The notes under the pieces: generated by a model | The model's database searches: none | What the model was told of the DNA's origin: nothing | What the model saw: the letters and a program-made list of their open reading frames with translations, nothing else | Program-made: the position numbers and the translations under genes | Assembly: GCF_014207185.1 (NCBI RefSeq) | Contig: NZ_JACHCP010000005.1 | Location: 372,001 to 436,000 of the forward strand | Source: Rhodanobacter sp. A1T4 | Lineage (GTDB): Bacteria > Pseudomonadota > Gammaproteobacteria > Xanthomonadales > Rhodanobacteraceae | Direction: 5' to 3' | DNA length: 64,000 nucleotides | In this document: in pieces, positions 8,348 to 18,275 of the stretch | Position numbering within the stretch: the first letter of the stretch is position 1 | Layout: every line of letters begins with the position of its first letter

Positions 8348-9211
8348 ATGGCCCGCATCATCGCTGTCGCCAACCAGAAGGGTGGCGTCGGCAAGACCAC
8401 CACTGCCGTCAATCTCGCCGCTGCCTTGGCTGCTGCGAAGCGCCGTGTCCTGTTGGTCGACCTCGACCCGCAGGGCAATGCCACCATGGCGTCCGGCGTG
8501 AACAAGCGTGAGGCCAAGCCGAACGCCTGCGAGGTGCTGCTGGAGGAAGCGGAGATCACCGCTGCGATCGTCACGACCGACGGCCACTACGACTTGTTGC
8601 CCGGCAACGGCGACCTCACCGCCGCGGAACTCAAGCTGATGGACGCGTTGGCGCGCGAGCATCGGCTGAAAGAGATACTGACCAAGGTGTCTTCCAGCTA
8701 CGACACCATCCTGATCGATTGTCCGCCGTCGCTGAACCTGCTGACGCTAAACGCATTAACCGCCGCCAACGGCGTGCTGATTCCGGTGCAGTGCGAATAC
8801 TTCGCGCTGGAAGGCCTGTCGAGCCTGCTCGACACGGTCAAGGCCGTGCGTCACCGGCTCAATCCCAAGCTCGAGATCGAAGGCCTGCTGCGCACCATGT
8901 ACGACGTGCGCAACAACCTGGGCAACGAAGTCTCCGCGCAACTCACGCAGCATTTCGGCGACAAGGTGTTGCGCTCGATCATTCCGCGCAATGTGCGACT
9001 GGCCGAGGCGCCGAGTCATGGCCAGCCAATTCATCTGTACGATCGCAGCTCGCGTGGCGCGATCGCCTATATCGGCCTGGCTGGCGAAGTGATCCGGCGC
9101 GAGCGCGGCTTGCCGCCGGCCGAAATCGTCGATGTCGAGGCGATCGAACCGCCGGCGCATGGCAACAACGGTCCGACGCTCAAGGCGCCGGCCGCCAATC
9201 ATCAGGAATAA
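8348..9211 (+). CDS. parA: Chromosome-partitioning ATPase ParA (Soj)
   Basis: This deviant-Walker ATPase moves the ParB-parS complex of the replication origin. At 287 residues it is full length. The signature Lys is in KGGVGKTT (about residues 11-18), followed by LLVDLDPQGNATMASG, then ILIDCPPSLNLLTLNALTAA and VLIPVQCEYFALEGLSSLLDTV. The frame is open far upstream through the ATPase gene. The ATG at 8348 gives the standard start MARIIAVANQKGG and was chosen on homology, since the ribosome-binding site is poor. parB begins two bases after its stop, so the two genes form an operon. No convincing parS site is seen in the window. Confidence 0.96.
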   Translation: MARIIAVANQKGGVGKTTTAVNLAAALAAAKRRVLLVDLDPQGNATMASGVNKREAKPNACEVLLEEAEITAAIVTTDGHYDLLPGNGDLTAAELKLMDALAREHRLKEILTKVSSSYDTILIDCPPSLNLLTLNALTAANGVLIPVQCEYFALEGLSSLLDTVKAVRHRLNPKLEIEGLLRTMYDVRNNLGNEVSAQLTQHFGDKVLRSIIPRNVRLAEAPSHGQPIHLYDRSSRGAIAYIGLAGEVIRRERGLPPAEIVDVEAIEPPAHGNNGPTLKAPAANHQE

Positions 9212-9213
9212 GC

Positions 9214-10083
9214 ATGGCTGCTGCGAAAAAACGTGGACTGGGACGCGGGCTTGACGCCCTGTTGGGCGGCGATGGCGATGCATCGCCGTCGGTGATCGGG
9301 CAGGAAGGTGAGCTGCGCATCCTGCCGATCCAGCAGATCCAGCCTGGCAAGTACCAGCCGCGGCGACACTGGAACGACGAGGCACTGGACGAACTGGCCG
9401 CGTCGATCAAGGCGCAGGGCCTGATCCAGCCGGTGGTGGTGCGTGCATTGGGCAAGGACAGCTACGAGCTGATCGCCGGTGAGCGCCGCTGGCGCGCGGC
9501 GCAGCGCGCCCAGCTCGGTGAACTGCCGGCACTGGTGAAAATCGTACCCGAGGCCTCGGTGCCGGCCATGGCACTGATCGAGAACATCCAGCGCGAAGAC
9601 CTCACTCCGCTGGAAGAAGCCGATGCGCTGAAGCGGTTGATCGACGACTTCGCCCTCACCCACCAGCAGGCTGCCGACGCGGTGGGCCGTTCGCGCGCCG
9701 CTGTCTCCAACCTGCTGCGCCTCACCGAACTGCCCGCCTCGATCAAGAAACTGCTCGACGAAGGCAAGCTGGAAATGGGGCACGCCCGTTGCCTGCTGAC
9801 CCTGCCCGAGCATGAGGCGGAGAGTCTGGCGCTGGAAGCGGCGCGCAATCACTGGACCGTGCGTGAGCTGGAAGAAGCCGCGCGCCGTGCCCAGACCGCG
9901 CCGAAAGGCAAGGCAAAAGCCGCTCCGCCGCGCGATCCGAATATCAGCGATCTCGAACGCGAGTTGGGCGAGCGTTTTGCCACCCGGGTCGAGCTGGCCC
10001 AGGGCCGCGGCGGTCGCGGCAAGCTGGTGATCCACTATCACAGCAACGACGAGCTGGAAGGGATACTCGGCAAGATGCGTTGA
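9214..10083 (+). CDS. parB: Chromosome-partitioning protein ParB (Spo0J)
   Basis: This is the parS-binding CTPase clamp that loads ParA and SMC. It has 289 residues. The N-terminus KKRGLGRGLDALLGG is typical. Next come the ParB/Srx CTP-binding motifs (GERRWRAAQRA, ENIQREDLTPLEEADALKRL), a helix-turn-helix region (THQQAADAVGRSRAAVSNLLRL), and a C-terminal dimer domain after an Ala/Lys-rich linker at about 225-240. AGGAAT lies just before the ATG, which is two bases after the parA stop. Homologous pairs usually sit close to the origin of replication, so this window is probably origin-proximal; that is inference. Confidence 0.96.
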   Translation: MAAAKKRGLGRGLDALLGGDGDASPSVIGQEGELRILPIQQIQPGKYQPRRHWNDEALDELAASIKAQGLIQPVVVRALGKDSYELIAGERRWRAAQRAQLGELPALVKIVPEASVPAMALIENIQREDLTPLEEADALKRLIDDFALTHQQAADAVGRSRAAVSNLLRLTELPASIKKLLDEGKLEMGHARCLLTLPEHEAESLALEAARNHWTVRELEEAARRAQTAPKGKAKAAPPRDPNISDLERELGERFATRVELAQGRGGRGKLVIHYHSNDELEGILGKMR

Positions 10084-10181
10084 GGGCAGGGACTCGCCCC
10101 TCATCCCTCGCCCCCAGCTGCCCCACGCACTAGAATGCGCTGCAGCGCCTGCGCGCACTGTTTCCGCAACAAGGCCTTTCC

Positions 10182-10898
10182 ATGCCGCAACTGTCCGTTG
10201 TCGTTCCCGTATTCAATGAGCGCGACAACATTCCGCCGCTGCTCGCCGAAATCACGACTGCCCTGCGCGGTCTGATCGAATTCGAGGTGATCTACGTCGA
10301 TGACGACTCCATCGACGACAGCCGGGCGGTGCTGGCCGCACAGAAGGTGCTTCATCCCGAGCTCCGCGTATTGCATCACGTGACGCGCAGCGGCCAGAGC
10401 ACGGCGGTGTGGAACGGTGTGCGTGCGGCCAAATCGCCGTGGATCGCCACGCTCGATGGCGATGGCCAGAACGATCCGGCCGATATTCCCAAGCTGTTGG
10501 CCGCACGCGATGCGGCGTCCGCCGATCTGCGCCTGTTCGCCGGTTGGCGCACCACGCGCCGCGACAGTTTCAACAAGCGCATATCCTCCAAGATCGCCAA
10601 CGCGGTACGTTCGCGCATGCTGAAGGACGCCACGCCGGATACCGGCTGCGGCCTGAAACTGTTCGACCGCGAGGTGTTCCTGCGCCTGCCCTACTTCGAC
10701 CATATGCATCGTTACCTGCCGGCGCTGGTCAAGCGGGCCGGTTTTGCTTGTCAGAGTGTGCCGGTTGGCCATCGTCCGCGCACTGCCGGTGTATCCAAGT
10801 ACGGCATGCTTGATCGGCTGTGGGTTGGTCTGGCCGACCTGCGCGGTGTGGCGTGGTTGATGCGCCGTGGCAAGGTCACGCGCATCGAAGAGCTTTGA
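10182..10898 (+). CDS. Dolichol-phosphate-mannose-synthase-like glycosyltransferase (GT2)
   Basis: A GT-A fold transferase of 238 residues with no C-terminal membrane helices. It shows LSVVVPVFNERDNIPPLL at the N-terminus, the nucleotide-binding YVDDDSIDDS, the metal-binding LDGDGQNDP, and TGCGLKLFDREVF with the AGVSKYG motif typical of polyprenyl-phosphate sugar synthases (DPMS/ArnC subgroup). It most likely transfers a sugar from a nucleotide donor to undecaprenyl phosphate on the inner face of the membrane, for later use in lipid A or surface glycan modification. No acceptor-side partner (ArnT-like, GtrA-like) is adjacent, so donor and final target are unknown. It follows parB after about 100 bp. 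Confidence 0.85.
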   Translation: MPQLSVVVPVFNERDNIPPLLAEITTALRGLIEFEVIYVDDDSIDDSRAVLAAQKVLHPELRVLHHVTRSGQSTAVWNGVRAAKSPWIATLDGDGQNDPADIPKLLAARDAASADLRLFAGWRTTRRDSFNKRISSKIANAVRSRMLKDATPDTGCGLKLFDREVFLRLPYFDHMHRYLPALVKRAGFACQSVPVGHRPRTAGVSKYGMLDRLWVGLADLRGVAWLMRRGKVTRIEEL

Positions 10899-10929
10899 GG
10901 CTGCGCTGCGCGCCTTAACTTTGATGTTT

Positions 10930-11874
10930 CTAACGCGGCTGGTGTGAAACCGGCTTCCAGGTCGACAAGGCTGCACGCGCACGTTGCCGGCCCAGTTCGA
11001 TCAGCTCGCGGGCGCGGTAAAACTCATATGCCGTCGAGGCGTTGCGCGGCATCTGGATCAGTAGATCTGGTGCGTAAGCCGCCAGTCGTAGCCGTGACAG
11101 ATTGGCCTGCATCAGGTCCATCGACTGGTTGAGCAGCTCGAACGCGCCAGGCTCGCGTGGCTTGGGTTCGCCGTGCGGCATCAGTCGGCTGAAGAACTCA
11201 CCAATGCGGTGCCGGGTACCTTGCGCCTCGGGTTCGTCCAGCTCTAGGGTATCCACCGGCGCGAACTCGGCAGGTCCGTCCACACTCACGGCCATCAGGT
11301 AGTCGGCGGTTTCGCGAATCAGCGGTGTCACCGGGAGTGGGTTCAACAAGGCGCCATCGACCAGTACACGCCCGTTGAGATGATAGGGGCGAAACACGGT
11401 GGGAATCGCGATCGACGCGCGGATCGCATCGAACAACGAGCCGCGCGTCAGCCACACCTCACGCTCGCGCTCCAGATCGGTAGCCACGGCGGTGAAGGCT
11501 AACCGCAGTTCCTCGATACAGGTGTCGCCGATCAGCTCCAGCAGGGTGCCCATGATCCGCTCGCCCTTGATGAAGCCGCCGCCGGAAAATGTCCAGTCGA
11601 GCAGTTTCAGCACGTCGAACTTGGCCAGCGTCGATACCCAGTCGCGATAGACCTCGAGCTTGCCCATCGCATAGATGCCGCCGATCAGCGCGCCCATCGA
11701 GCAGCCCGCGATAGCGATGATCTCGAAACCCTGCGCCTCGATCTCCTCGATCGCACCGATATGCGCCAGTCCTTTCGCGCCACCCGCGCCGAGTGCCAGT
11801 GCCACGGTCGGTCGACGCGGTACCGACAGCGCGGCCGGTGAGGCGGTGGGATCGGCAATGTCGGTGTGTTTCAT
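10930..11874 (-). CDS. Patatin-like phospholipase (RssA-like)
   Basis: A Ser-Asp dyad lipid acyl hydrolase of 314 residues. The oxyanion loop is ALGAGGAKGLAHIG (about 28-40), the nucleophile elbow is GCSMG (Ser59), and the catalytic Asp is in LVDGALLNPLP (Asp173). The overall layout matches cytoplasmic RssA/YchK-type proteins and not the large secreted patatins. A longer frame opens at 12030, but the ATG at 11874 starts where family members begin. It converges with the GT2 gene at 10898. The physiological lipid substrate is unknown. Confidence 0.9.
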   Translation of the reverse strand: MKHTDIADPTASPAALSVPRRPTVALALGAGGAKGLAHIGAIEEIEAQGFEIIAIAGCSMGALIGGIYAMGKLEVYRDWVSTLAKFDVLKLLDWTFSGGGFIKGERIMGTLLELIGDTCIEELRLAFTAVATDLEREREVWLTRGSLFDAIRASIAIPTVFRPYHLNGRVLVDGALLNPLPVTPLIRETADYLMAVSVDGPAEFAPVDTLELDEPEAQGTRHRIGEFFSRLMPHGEPKPREPGAFELLNQSMDLMQANLSRLRLAAYAPDLLIQMPRNASTAYEFYRARELIELGRQRARAALSTWKPVSHQPR

Positions 11875-12096
11875 GCGTTGCTTTCGATCTGGGTAGAGAA
11901 AGTATTTGCCATCGACGCCACGTTGCCCTGCGGTGATGTGCGGTACCGCACGAAGGGCGGGCGGGTCGGGAATCGGTTGCCACCCGCGCTGCTGCCTAGC
12001 ATGAGCGCACAACAAATCCGCGGCAAGCAAGGCCGCACTGCACGCGCGCCACCCGCGTTAACGTTGCTAATCGAATGGCGGGGCCAATCGCGACGA

Positions 12097-13077
12097 TCAG
12101 ACGTTCTGTTGATACCCACTCATCGCAAGCTGCAGCAGGATTTTCATTTCCTCGCGCAGCGGCAGCGGTGAAACGATCTCGGCATCGGGCCCGTACTTGA
12201 GCACGTCCATCAGCAATTCGCGCGAGTTGGAGTAGGGCACCTGCAGCTCGTAACGGCCGTCGGGCAACCACTCGCCGCGTTGCTGCGAATGCCAGTGCTC
12301 GTCGGCGACCCAGCGCGCGGCGTGCTGCGAGAAACGGATGGTGGCCCAGGCTTTGGGCTTGCCCGCAAAAATGCCGTAGCTCGAGGCCAGCAGGTCATTG
12401 AGATCGTTCTCGGCCACGTCGATAGCGGCGGTATCCAGTGCCTGCGGTTCAACGATGCGGTCCACCGCAAAACTTCGCAGAGCTTCGCGATCGTGATCCC
12501 ACACGTCGAGGTACCAGTTGTCGCGATAGTGGGTCAGCCGCTGCGGCGATACGGTGCGTCGACTGTCGGTATTGGTGGTGCGCGCGCGATAGCGAAAACG
12601 CAGCTGGTGCCGTTTCAGCACAGAACCGGCGACGATGCGAAACACTTGCTGGTTGAGCTTGCGCTCGCCCCATGGAATGACGCGGATGCGCTCGATCGGC
12701 AACACTTCGCCACTGTCTCGGTCGGACAGCAAGCCCTCAATGCGAGCCTTGAAAGGTGCCAGCGCACCGGCCAGCACGCCGGCACCGGAGCGACCGATCA
12801 GCTCGTTCAGCGCCAGCAGTGCGGCGAGTTCATCGGAAGTCAGCCACAGGCCGGGCAATTCGAAACGTTCGCCCTCGCCGACCTCGTAGCGAAAGGCAGC
12901 CTGGTCACCGCCGGCACTCTCGACAGGTGCGCCCAGCGCGTCGCGTAAAAACGCGACGTCGCGATAAAGCGTGGCACGCGAGCATTCCAGCTCGTCGAGC
13001 AAGGTGGACAGGGGAATCGGGTAATGCGCCGATTTGAGCAGTCGGTGCAGAGTGGAGATGCGTTCGTAGCGGTCCAT
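12097..13077 (-). CDS. YafY-type HTH-WYL transcriptional regulator
   Basis: A 326-residue regulator with an N-terminal winged helix (MDRYERISTLHRLLKSAHYPIPLSTLLDELECSRATLYRDVAFLRDALG) and a WYL domain. The WYL signature appears as HYRDNWYLDVWDHDREALRSFAVDRI near residues 195-225, followed by the WCX C-terminal extension (EWLPDGRYELQVPYSNSRELLMDVLKYGPDAEIVSPLPLR). WYL proteins sense ligands, often nucleic acid or nucleotides, and frequently regulate DNA-damage or defence genes, but no such gene lies beside it here. The ATG at 13077 has AGG six bases upstream and is preferred to the earlier in-frame start. It is divergent from the DUF481 gene. Confidence 0.9.
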   Translation of the reverse strand: MDRYERISTLHRLLKSAHYPIPLSTLLDELECSRATLYRDVAFLRDALGAPVESAGGDQAAFRYEVGEGERFELPGLWLTSDELAALLALNELIGRSGAGVLAGALAPFKARIEGLLSDRDSGEVLPIERIRVIPWGERKLNQQVFRIVAGSVLKRHQLRFRYRARTTNTDSRRTVSPQRLTHYRDNWYLDVWDHDREALRSFAVDRIVEPQALDTAAIDVAENDLNDLLASSYGIFAGKPKAWATIRFSQHAARWVADEHWHSQQRGEWLPDGRYELQVPYSNSRELLMDVLKYGPDAEIVSPLPLREEMKILLQLAMSGYQQNV

Positions 13078-13284
13078 GTGCCTGATCGGAGGGTGTCGGG
13101 AATGAAAGCGTTTGTAGCATGGTTGTGCCCGCCGCGCGGTCATTGGGCCATGTCTATAATCGACTGGCAAAGCCGCAGGATTTCGCGGTTTTCCCGCTGC
13201 GCCGCAGCACATTGTTCATTGCAAGTTCAAATCGTGCCGTTAAGGTAAGTGATTACTATTCTTTAACAAATGGATCGTCAACTG

Positions 13285-14124
13285 ATGAAAAAGACCCTGA
13301 TCGCCTGTGTTTTGCTGGCTTCCATGGCAAGTTTCGCCGTGCAGGCCGACGATGCCGCAGCTCCTGCCGCCGGTGCTGATGCCAGCAGCAATGCGGCCAA
13401 CAATGGCGGCTGGAGTGGTTCGGGCGAGTTCGGCTTCGCTTCGGCTACCGGCAATACGCGTTCGCAGAACGTCAACGGCAAGCTCAACCTGAATCAGGAG
13501 AACGAGCAGTGGAAGAACAACTTCTACGTCGATACGTTGCGTGCAAAAAGCCAGCAATCGGTGGTCAATGCCTCCGGCGCCACCGTTGAACAGTTCAATG
13601 AAACCGCCAACCGCTACGACGGCGGCGCTTCGGTCGGCTACAAGCTCGACCCGCGCAGCTATATCGTGACGGCTGTGCGCTATGAGCATGACGATTTCGG
13701 CGCCAACATATGGCAGGGCGTGGTGTCGGTCGGTTATGGCTACATTGCGCTGAAGGACGACGCCAACGAGCTGTCGTTCGAAATCGGTCCGGGTTACAAG
13801 CGCTACCGTCCGGCCGTTGAAGACACCCTGGTCGGAGGGGTCGAGGTGCCGCAAGAGGCCAATGGTACGCAGAGCGAGGCAATCGCCCGTGGCCTGATCA
13901 ACTACAAGCACAAGCTAACCGACAACACCTCATTCGAAGATACGTTCCTGACGGAAGCAGGCTCGAAGAACACCTACGCGCAGAACGATGCCGGTGTCTC
14001 TATCAGCATGACCAAGAAACTGGCGGTGAAGGTCGGTTTCCAGGTGCGTCACAACACCAACGTGCTGCCCGGTATCCGCAAGAACGATACGCTGACCACG
14101 ACCAATATCGTCTACAACCTCTGA
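13285..14124 (+). CDS. DUF481 outer-membrane protein (YdiY-like)
   Basis: An exported beta-barrel protein of 279 residues. The signal peptide MKKTLIACVLLASMASFAVQA is followed by an Ala-rich stretch and then the DUF481 barrel, with alternating strands such as GSGEFGFASATGNTRSQNVNGKL, YRYDGG-type turns, and a terminal strand NDTLTTTNIVYNL ending in an aromatic/Leu pattern used for outer-membrane insertion. YdiY in E. coli is acid-induced; the function is otherwise unknown. An in-frame ATG at 13270 exists, but the start at 13285 gives the proper signal peptide. A TATAAT hexamer lies at 13155-13160 without an obvious -35. A strong bidirectional terminator follows. Confidence 0.85.
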   Translation: MKKTLIACVLLASMASFAVQADDAAAPAAGADASSNAANNGGWSGSGEFGFASATGNTRSQNVNGKLNLNQENEQWKNNFYVDTLRAKSQQSVVNASGATVEQFNETANRYDGGASVGYKLDPRSYIVTAVRYEHDDFGANIWQGVVSVGYGYIALKDDANELSFEIGPGYKRYRPAVEDTLVGGVEVPQEANGTQSEAIARGLINYKHKLTDNTSFEDTFLTEAGSKNTYAQNDAGVSISMTKKLAVKVGFQVRHNTNVLPGIRKNDTLTTTNIVYNL

Positions 14125-14175
14125 AGCGTTTGACCGTTGCTGAGCAGATAAAGTAGATCGAGAAAAGTAGATGAG

Positions 14176-14209
14176 AAAAAGCCCCGTTGCTCGAGCAACG
14201 GGGCTTTTT
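14176..14209. terminator. Bidirectional terminator between DUF481 and hemC
   Basis: A perfect 34-base palindrome, AAAAAGCCCCGTTGCTC followed by its complement, ends in five T on either strand. It serves the convergent DUF481 gene (plus) and hemC (minus). Confidence 0.93.
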
Positions 14210-14220
14210 GTATGCCGGGC

Positions 14221-15138
14221 TTACAACCCGAGCAGTTCGCCAGCACCCTGGGCAATCAAGGCGGCTGCCACCTCCTGCCCCAGCGCCACGGCATCGTCGT
14301 CAACACGCGTGGCTTCGGCGTGTAGGAGCTGGCCCGTGCTGGCGTCACCGACCATGCCACGCAGGTGCAGGCCGCGTTCGCCCAACACGCACCAGGCGGC
14401 GACAGGTACGATGCAGCTACCGCCCAGCGCCTGATTCATTGCCCGCTCGGCGGTGACGGTCAGACGCGTGTCGGCGTCATCCAGGGCGGCCAGTAACGCC
14501 AGCGTGTTGGGATTATCCGAGCGCGCCTCGATCGCAATAGCCGCCTGGCCCGGCGCGGGCAGCCAGGCCGGCGGCGTCAGCCGTGTGCGGATACGCGCGG
14601 CAAAGCCCAACCGCTCCAGTCCCGCGCAGGCCAGCACGATGGCGTCGTAACCACCGGCGTCCAATTTGCCCAGTCGCGTGCCGACATTGCCGCGCAGATC
14701 GAGCAGCTCCAGATCAGGCCGCACGGCGCGCAGCAGCGCCTGCCGTCGCAGTGACGACGTGCCGACTCGTGCACCCTGCGGGAGGGCGGCCAGATTGGCG
14801 TAGTGGTTGCTGACGAAGGCATCGGCAGCATCGGCGCGCGGCAGGATCGCCGGCAGGGTAAAGCCGGGTTCAAGCGTAACGGGCACGTCTTTCAGCGAAT
14901 GGACGGCCAGATCGGCACGCCCTTCCATCATGGCGACTTCCAGTTCCTTGAGAAACAGCCCCTTCCCGCCGATTTCCGCCAGCGACCGATCCAGGATTTC
15001 ATCGCCCCGCGTCGACATTGGTACCATGTCCACTGACAGTCCCGGATGCGCCACGCGCAAGGCGGCCGCCACATGCTCGGCCTGCCACAAAGCCAGCGGG
15101 CTCTTGCGGGTGGCGATACGCAGGATGGAAGGGTTCAT
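14221..15138 (-). CDS. hemC: Hydroxymethylbilane synthase (porphobilinogen deaminase)
   Basis: HemC joins four porphobilinogens into hydroxymethylbilane in haem synthesis. It has 305 residues. The N-terminus [23 protein letters not shown], the substrate-binding VHSLKDVPV and [11 protein letters not shown], and [15 protein letters not shown] are all present. The dipyrromethane cofactor is carried by Cys242 in [11 protein letters not shown]. The frame opens further upstream (15273), but the ATG at 15138 has GGAG eight bases before it and the usual N-terminus. It is divergent from the Bax-inhibitor-like gene; hemD is not adjacent. Confidence 0.96.
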   Translation of the reverse strand: MNPSILRIATRKSPLALWQAEHVAAALRVAHPGLSVDMVPMSTRGDEILDRSLAEIGGKGLFLKELEVAMMEGRADLAVHSLKDVPVTLEPGFTLPAILPRADAADAFVSNHYANLAALPQGARVGTSSLRRQALLRAVRPDLELLDLRGNVGTRLGKLDAGGYDAIVLACAGLERLGFAARIRTRLTPPAWLPAPGQAAIAIEARSDNPNTLALLAALDDADTRLTVTAERAMNQALGGSCIVPVAAWCVLGERGLHLRGMVGDASTGQLLHAEATRVDDDAVALGQEVAAALIAQGAGELLGL

Positions 15139-15284
15139 TGGAACTCCGCGACGTTCAGCAGGGTCGTATTGTCGCGTAGTTTCCAACACTCGCGTGCGCG
15201 GCAGGGCGTCTGGGCTGAAGGCGCCGCTGCTGTCACGCCAAGAGCCAGCCATATACGATGGCGGTGAACCCATCGGAGTACTTC

Positions 15285-16040
15285 ATGCAAAGCGGCAACC
15301 CGGCACTCAACAAGAACACCTTCCTCGACGCGGCCAGCGGTATGGTTGTGTCGCGCGATGGCGAGGCCATGACGCTCAACGGTACCGTCAACAAGACCGG
15401 TCTGTTGCTGATCCTGGTCTTGATCGGCGCGATGTTCAGCTGGAGTCATTTCACCGGGCCGGGCAGTGTTCCGGCGATGCTGCCGTTGGCGCTTGGCGGT
15501 GCCGTCGGCGGTCTGGTGCTTGGGCTGATCACCTCATTCAAGAAAACCTGGGCACCGGTCACCGCACCGCTGTACGCGTTGGCAGAGGGTGTTTTCATTG
15601 GCGCGTTGTCGGCAATTTTCGAAATGCGTTATCCAGGCATCGTGGTACAGGCGGTCGGGCTTACCTTCGGCACCATGGCGGCGTTGTTGCTGGCGTATCG
15701 CAGCGGGTTGATTCGCGCCACCGAAAAACTCAAGCTCGGCATCGTTGCGGCCACCGGCGGCGTGATGCTGCTTTATCTGGCCAACTTTGCAATGGGCTTC
15801 TTTGGCCACTCGATTGGTTTCATCAACGGTCACAGCACGATCGGCATCGTGTTCAGTGGTGTGGTCGTGGTGATCGCTGCGCTCAACCTGATTCTCGATT
15901 TCGACATGATCGAAACCGGCGTCAACGGTGGTGCGCCGAAATACATGGAGTGGTACGGCGCGTTCGCGCTGGTGGTTACCTTGGTCTGGTTGTATCTGGA
16001 ACTGCTGCGGCTGCTGTCGAAGATCCAGTCGCGGAACTGA
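15285..16040 (+). CDS. Bax inhibitor-1/YccA-family membrane protein
   Basis: An integral membrane protein of 251 residues with about seven hydrophobic helices (for example TGLLLILVLIGAMFSW, AMLPLALGGAVGGLVLGLIT, FSGVVVVIAALNLILDF) and the family segment DFDMIETGVNGGAPKYMEWYGAFALVVTLVWLYLELLRLL. Acidic residues at that C-terminal site form the pH-sensing pair in BI-1 calcium-leak channels. The start at 15285 (MQSGNPALNKNTF) is chosen because GGAG lies six bases upstream and the sequence matches family N-termini; an in-frame ATG at 15258 is the alternative. Function in bacteria is poorly defined: YccA modulates FtsH. It converges with tkt across a hairpin. Confidence 0.88.
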   Translation: MQSGNPALNKNTFLDAASGMVVSRDGEAMTLNGTVNKTGLLLILVLIGAMFSWSHFTGPGSVPAMLPLALGGAVGGLVLGLITSFKKTWAPVTAPLYALAEGVFIGALSAIFEMRYPGIVVQAVGLTFGTMAALLLAYRSGLIRATEKLKLGIVAATGGVMLLYLANFAMGFFGHSIGFINGHSTIGIVFSGVVVVIAALNLILDFDMIETGVNGGAPKYMEWYGAFALVVTLVWLYLELLRLLSKIQSRN

Positions 16041-16054
16041 GACTTTGACAAGCA

Positions 16055-16086
16055 GTGCCACGGGTTCAGGCTTGAACCCGTGGCAC
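16055..16086. terminator. Hairpin between the converging Bax-inhibitor and tkt genes
   Basis: A 14-bp perfect stem (GTGCCACGGGTTCA / TGAACCCGTGGCAC) with a GGCT loop lies 15 bp past one stop and 18 bp past the other. There is no T-run, so it may act as a transcript-end stabiliser or a Rho-assisted site. Confidence 0.6.
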
Positions 16087-16103
16087 GAACGTCGTCTTGA
16101 AAG

Positions 16104-18155
16104 TTACGCCTTCAGCAGGGCCTTCGCGCGCTTGACCACGTTGTCGACCGTGAAACCGTATTCGGGCAGCAGCACGCCAGCTGGTGCCGAGGCGCCGTAG
16201 CGATCGATGCCCAACACGTCACCGTGCGGGCCGACGTAACGGTCCCAACCCATCGGTACGCCCATTTCTACCGCGAGCTTCGCAGCGACATCCGGCGGCA
16301 GCACCTCATCGCGATAACTTTGCGGCTGGGCTTCGAACAGATCCCAGCTTGGCATCGACACGCAGCGCACCGCCACGCCTTCGGCCTGCAGTTTTTCAGC
16401 GGCACCAACGATCAGATCGACCTCCGAACCGGTGGCGATCAGGATAAGTGTCGGCTTGCCATCTTTGGCATCGCTGAGCACGTACGCGCCCTTGCGCAGC
16501 CCTTCGGCGCTGGCAAATTTCGTACGATCGAGGATCGGCAGGTTCTGCCGGGTCAGCGCCAGCAATACCGGCCGCTGGCGTGTTTCGACAGCCACCTTCC
16601 AGGCCACTGCGGTTTCGTTGGCATCGGCCGGCCGGATCACCGTGGTATCGGGAATCGCACGCAGGCTGGCCAGCTGTTCGATTGGCTGATGGGTCGGGCC
16701 GTCTTCGCCGACGGCGATGCTGTCGTGGGTGAAGATGTGCACCACGTGCAGTCCTGACAGCGCCGCGAGGCGGATCGTCGGACGCATGTAATCGGAGAAG
16801 ATCAGGAAGGTCGAACCGTACGGAATGAAACCGCCGTGCGCGGCCAGTCCGTTGACCACCGCTCCCATCGCATGTTCGCGCACGCCGAAATGCACATTGC
16901 GGCCTGCATGGCTCCAGCCGGCGCTATCCGAACCCTGGGTATCCTGACCTGCTTTGGCGGCGAGATTGAAGTCGCCGAATCCTTTGAGATTGGTGTAAGT
17001 GGAGGAATCCAGATCCGCCGAACCACCGACCAGCGCCGGTAGCTTTTCCGCAAACGCGTTCATCACCTTGCCACCGGCGACGCGCGTGGCGATGCCTTTG
17101 GCATCCGCGGGGAACACCGGGATATCCGCATCCCAGCCAGCCGGAAGCTTGCCCTGCAGACGATCGTTCAGTTCCTTCGCCAGCTCCGGGAAGGCCTTGG
17201 TGTAGACGTCCAGACGTCCCTTCCACTCCGTCTCTTCCTTCGCACCACGATCCAGCGCTTCGCGGAAATGCTTCAGTGCCGGCTCGGGAATCAAAAAGTC
17301 CGGCTGCACCGGCCAGCCCAGCTTTTCCTTGGTCTTCTTCACATCCTCGACGCCGAGCGGCGAGCCGTGCGCTTTGAACGAGCCCTGCTCGGGTGAGCCG
17401 AAGCCGATCTGCGTGCGCACCAGAATCAAGGAAGGCCGCGCGGTATCCGCACGGGCTTTGTCGATGGCGGCGTTGATCGCAGCGATGTCATTGCCGTCAG
17501 CCACCGTGATGGTCTGCCAGCCATAGGCTTCGAAACGTTTGGCGCGATCTTCGGTAAAGGCGATATCGGTGCCGGCGGCCAGGCTGACGTAGTTGTCGTC
17601 GTACAGACAGATCAGTTTGCCCAGTTGGAGATGTCCAGCCAGCGAGGCGGCTTCGGAGGCAACGCCTTCCATCAGATCACCGTCGCCGACGATCGCCCAG
17701 GTGTGGTGATCGATGACGGTATGGCCATCGCGGTTATAGCGCGCGGCCAGATGCGCCTCGCCGATCGCCATGCCGACCGCGTTGGCGATGCCCTGGCCCA
17801 ACGGCCCAGTCGTGACCTCCACGCCTGCGGTGTGGCCGCGCTCGGGATGGCCCGGTGCCTTGCTGCCCCACTGGCGAAACTGTTTGATGTCGTCCAGTGA
17901 GAGGGCGTAGCCGGTCATGTGCAGCAGGCTGTAGAGCAGCGCCGAGCCGTGGCCGGCTGACAACACGAAACGGTCGCGATTGGCCCACTCGGGATTGCTC
18001 GGGTGATGCTTGAGATGGTGCGTCCACAGCGCGTACGCCATCGGTGCGGCGCCGAGTGGCAGGCCAGGATGGCCGCTATTGGCTTTTTGCACCATGTCGA
18101 CCGAGAGAAAACGGAGCGTATCGATGCATTGTTGATCGAGCGAAGAAACCGTCAT
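16104..18155 (-). CDS. tkt: Transketolase
   Basis: A thiamine-diphosphate enzyme of the non-oxidative pentose phosphate pathway that transfers two-carbon ketol units between sugar phosphates. The 683-residue length is standard. Landmarks are [44 protein letters not shown], the ThDP/metal motif [18 protein letters not shown], and the pyrimidine-domain [31 protein letters not shown] lies about 8 bases before the ATG. It is 120 bp downstream of the VIT gene on the same strand as zwf-HAD-tal-pgi-pgm, so it may be read through from that operon or have its own promoter in the 120-bp gap. Confidence 0.97.
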   Translation of the reverse strand: MTVSSLDQQCIDTLRFLSVDMVQKANSGHPGLPLGAAPMAYALWTHHLKHHPSNPEWANRDRFVLSAGHGSALLYSLLHMTGYALSLDDIKQFRQWGSKAPGHPERGHTAGVEVTTGPLGQGIANAVGMAIGEAHLAARYNRDGHTVIDHHTWAIVGDGDLMEGVASEAASLAGHLQLGKLICLYDDNYVSLAAGTDIAFTEDRAKRFEAYGWQTITVADGNDIAAINAAIDKARADTARPSLILVRTQIGFGSPEQGSFKAHGSPLGVEDVKKTKEKLGWPVQPDFLIPEPALKHFREALDRGAKEETEWKGRLDVYTKAFPELAKELNDRLQGKLPAGWDADIPVFPADAKGIATRVAGGKVMNAFAEKLPALVGGSADLDSSTYTNLKGFGDFNLAAKAGQDTQGSDSAGWSHAGRNVHFGVREHAMGAVVNGLAAHGGFIPYGSTFLIFSDYMRPTIRLAALSGLHVVHIFTHDSIAVGEDGPTHQPIEQLASLRAIPDTTVIRPADANETAVAWKVAVETRQRPVLLALTRQNLPILDRTKFASAEGLRKGAYVLSDAKDGKPTLILIATGSEVDLIVGAAEKLQAEGVAVRCVSMPSWDLFEAQPQSYRDEVLPPDVAAKLAVEMGVPMGWDRYVGPHGDVLGIDRYGASAPAGVLLPEYGFTVDNVVKRAKALLKA

Positions 18156-18275
18156 GGGATGTCCTTGCGGGGAGGGGGCGGAGATGAGGCAGGCTCACAG
18201 CATGAAGCTACGCGGGTAAAGCTGCCGTCAAGTTTTGTGTGGTGTCAGCCGGAAGTGCATGCCGTGTTCGCCGGA

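Noticed and set aside
13155-13160. TATAAT as a -10 promoter element for the DUF481 gene
   Set aside because: No acceptable -35 hexamer lies 15-19 bases upstream, so I mention it only as a possibility.
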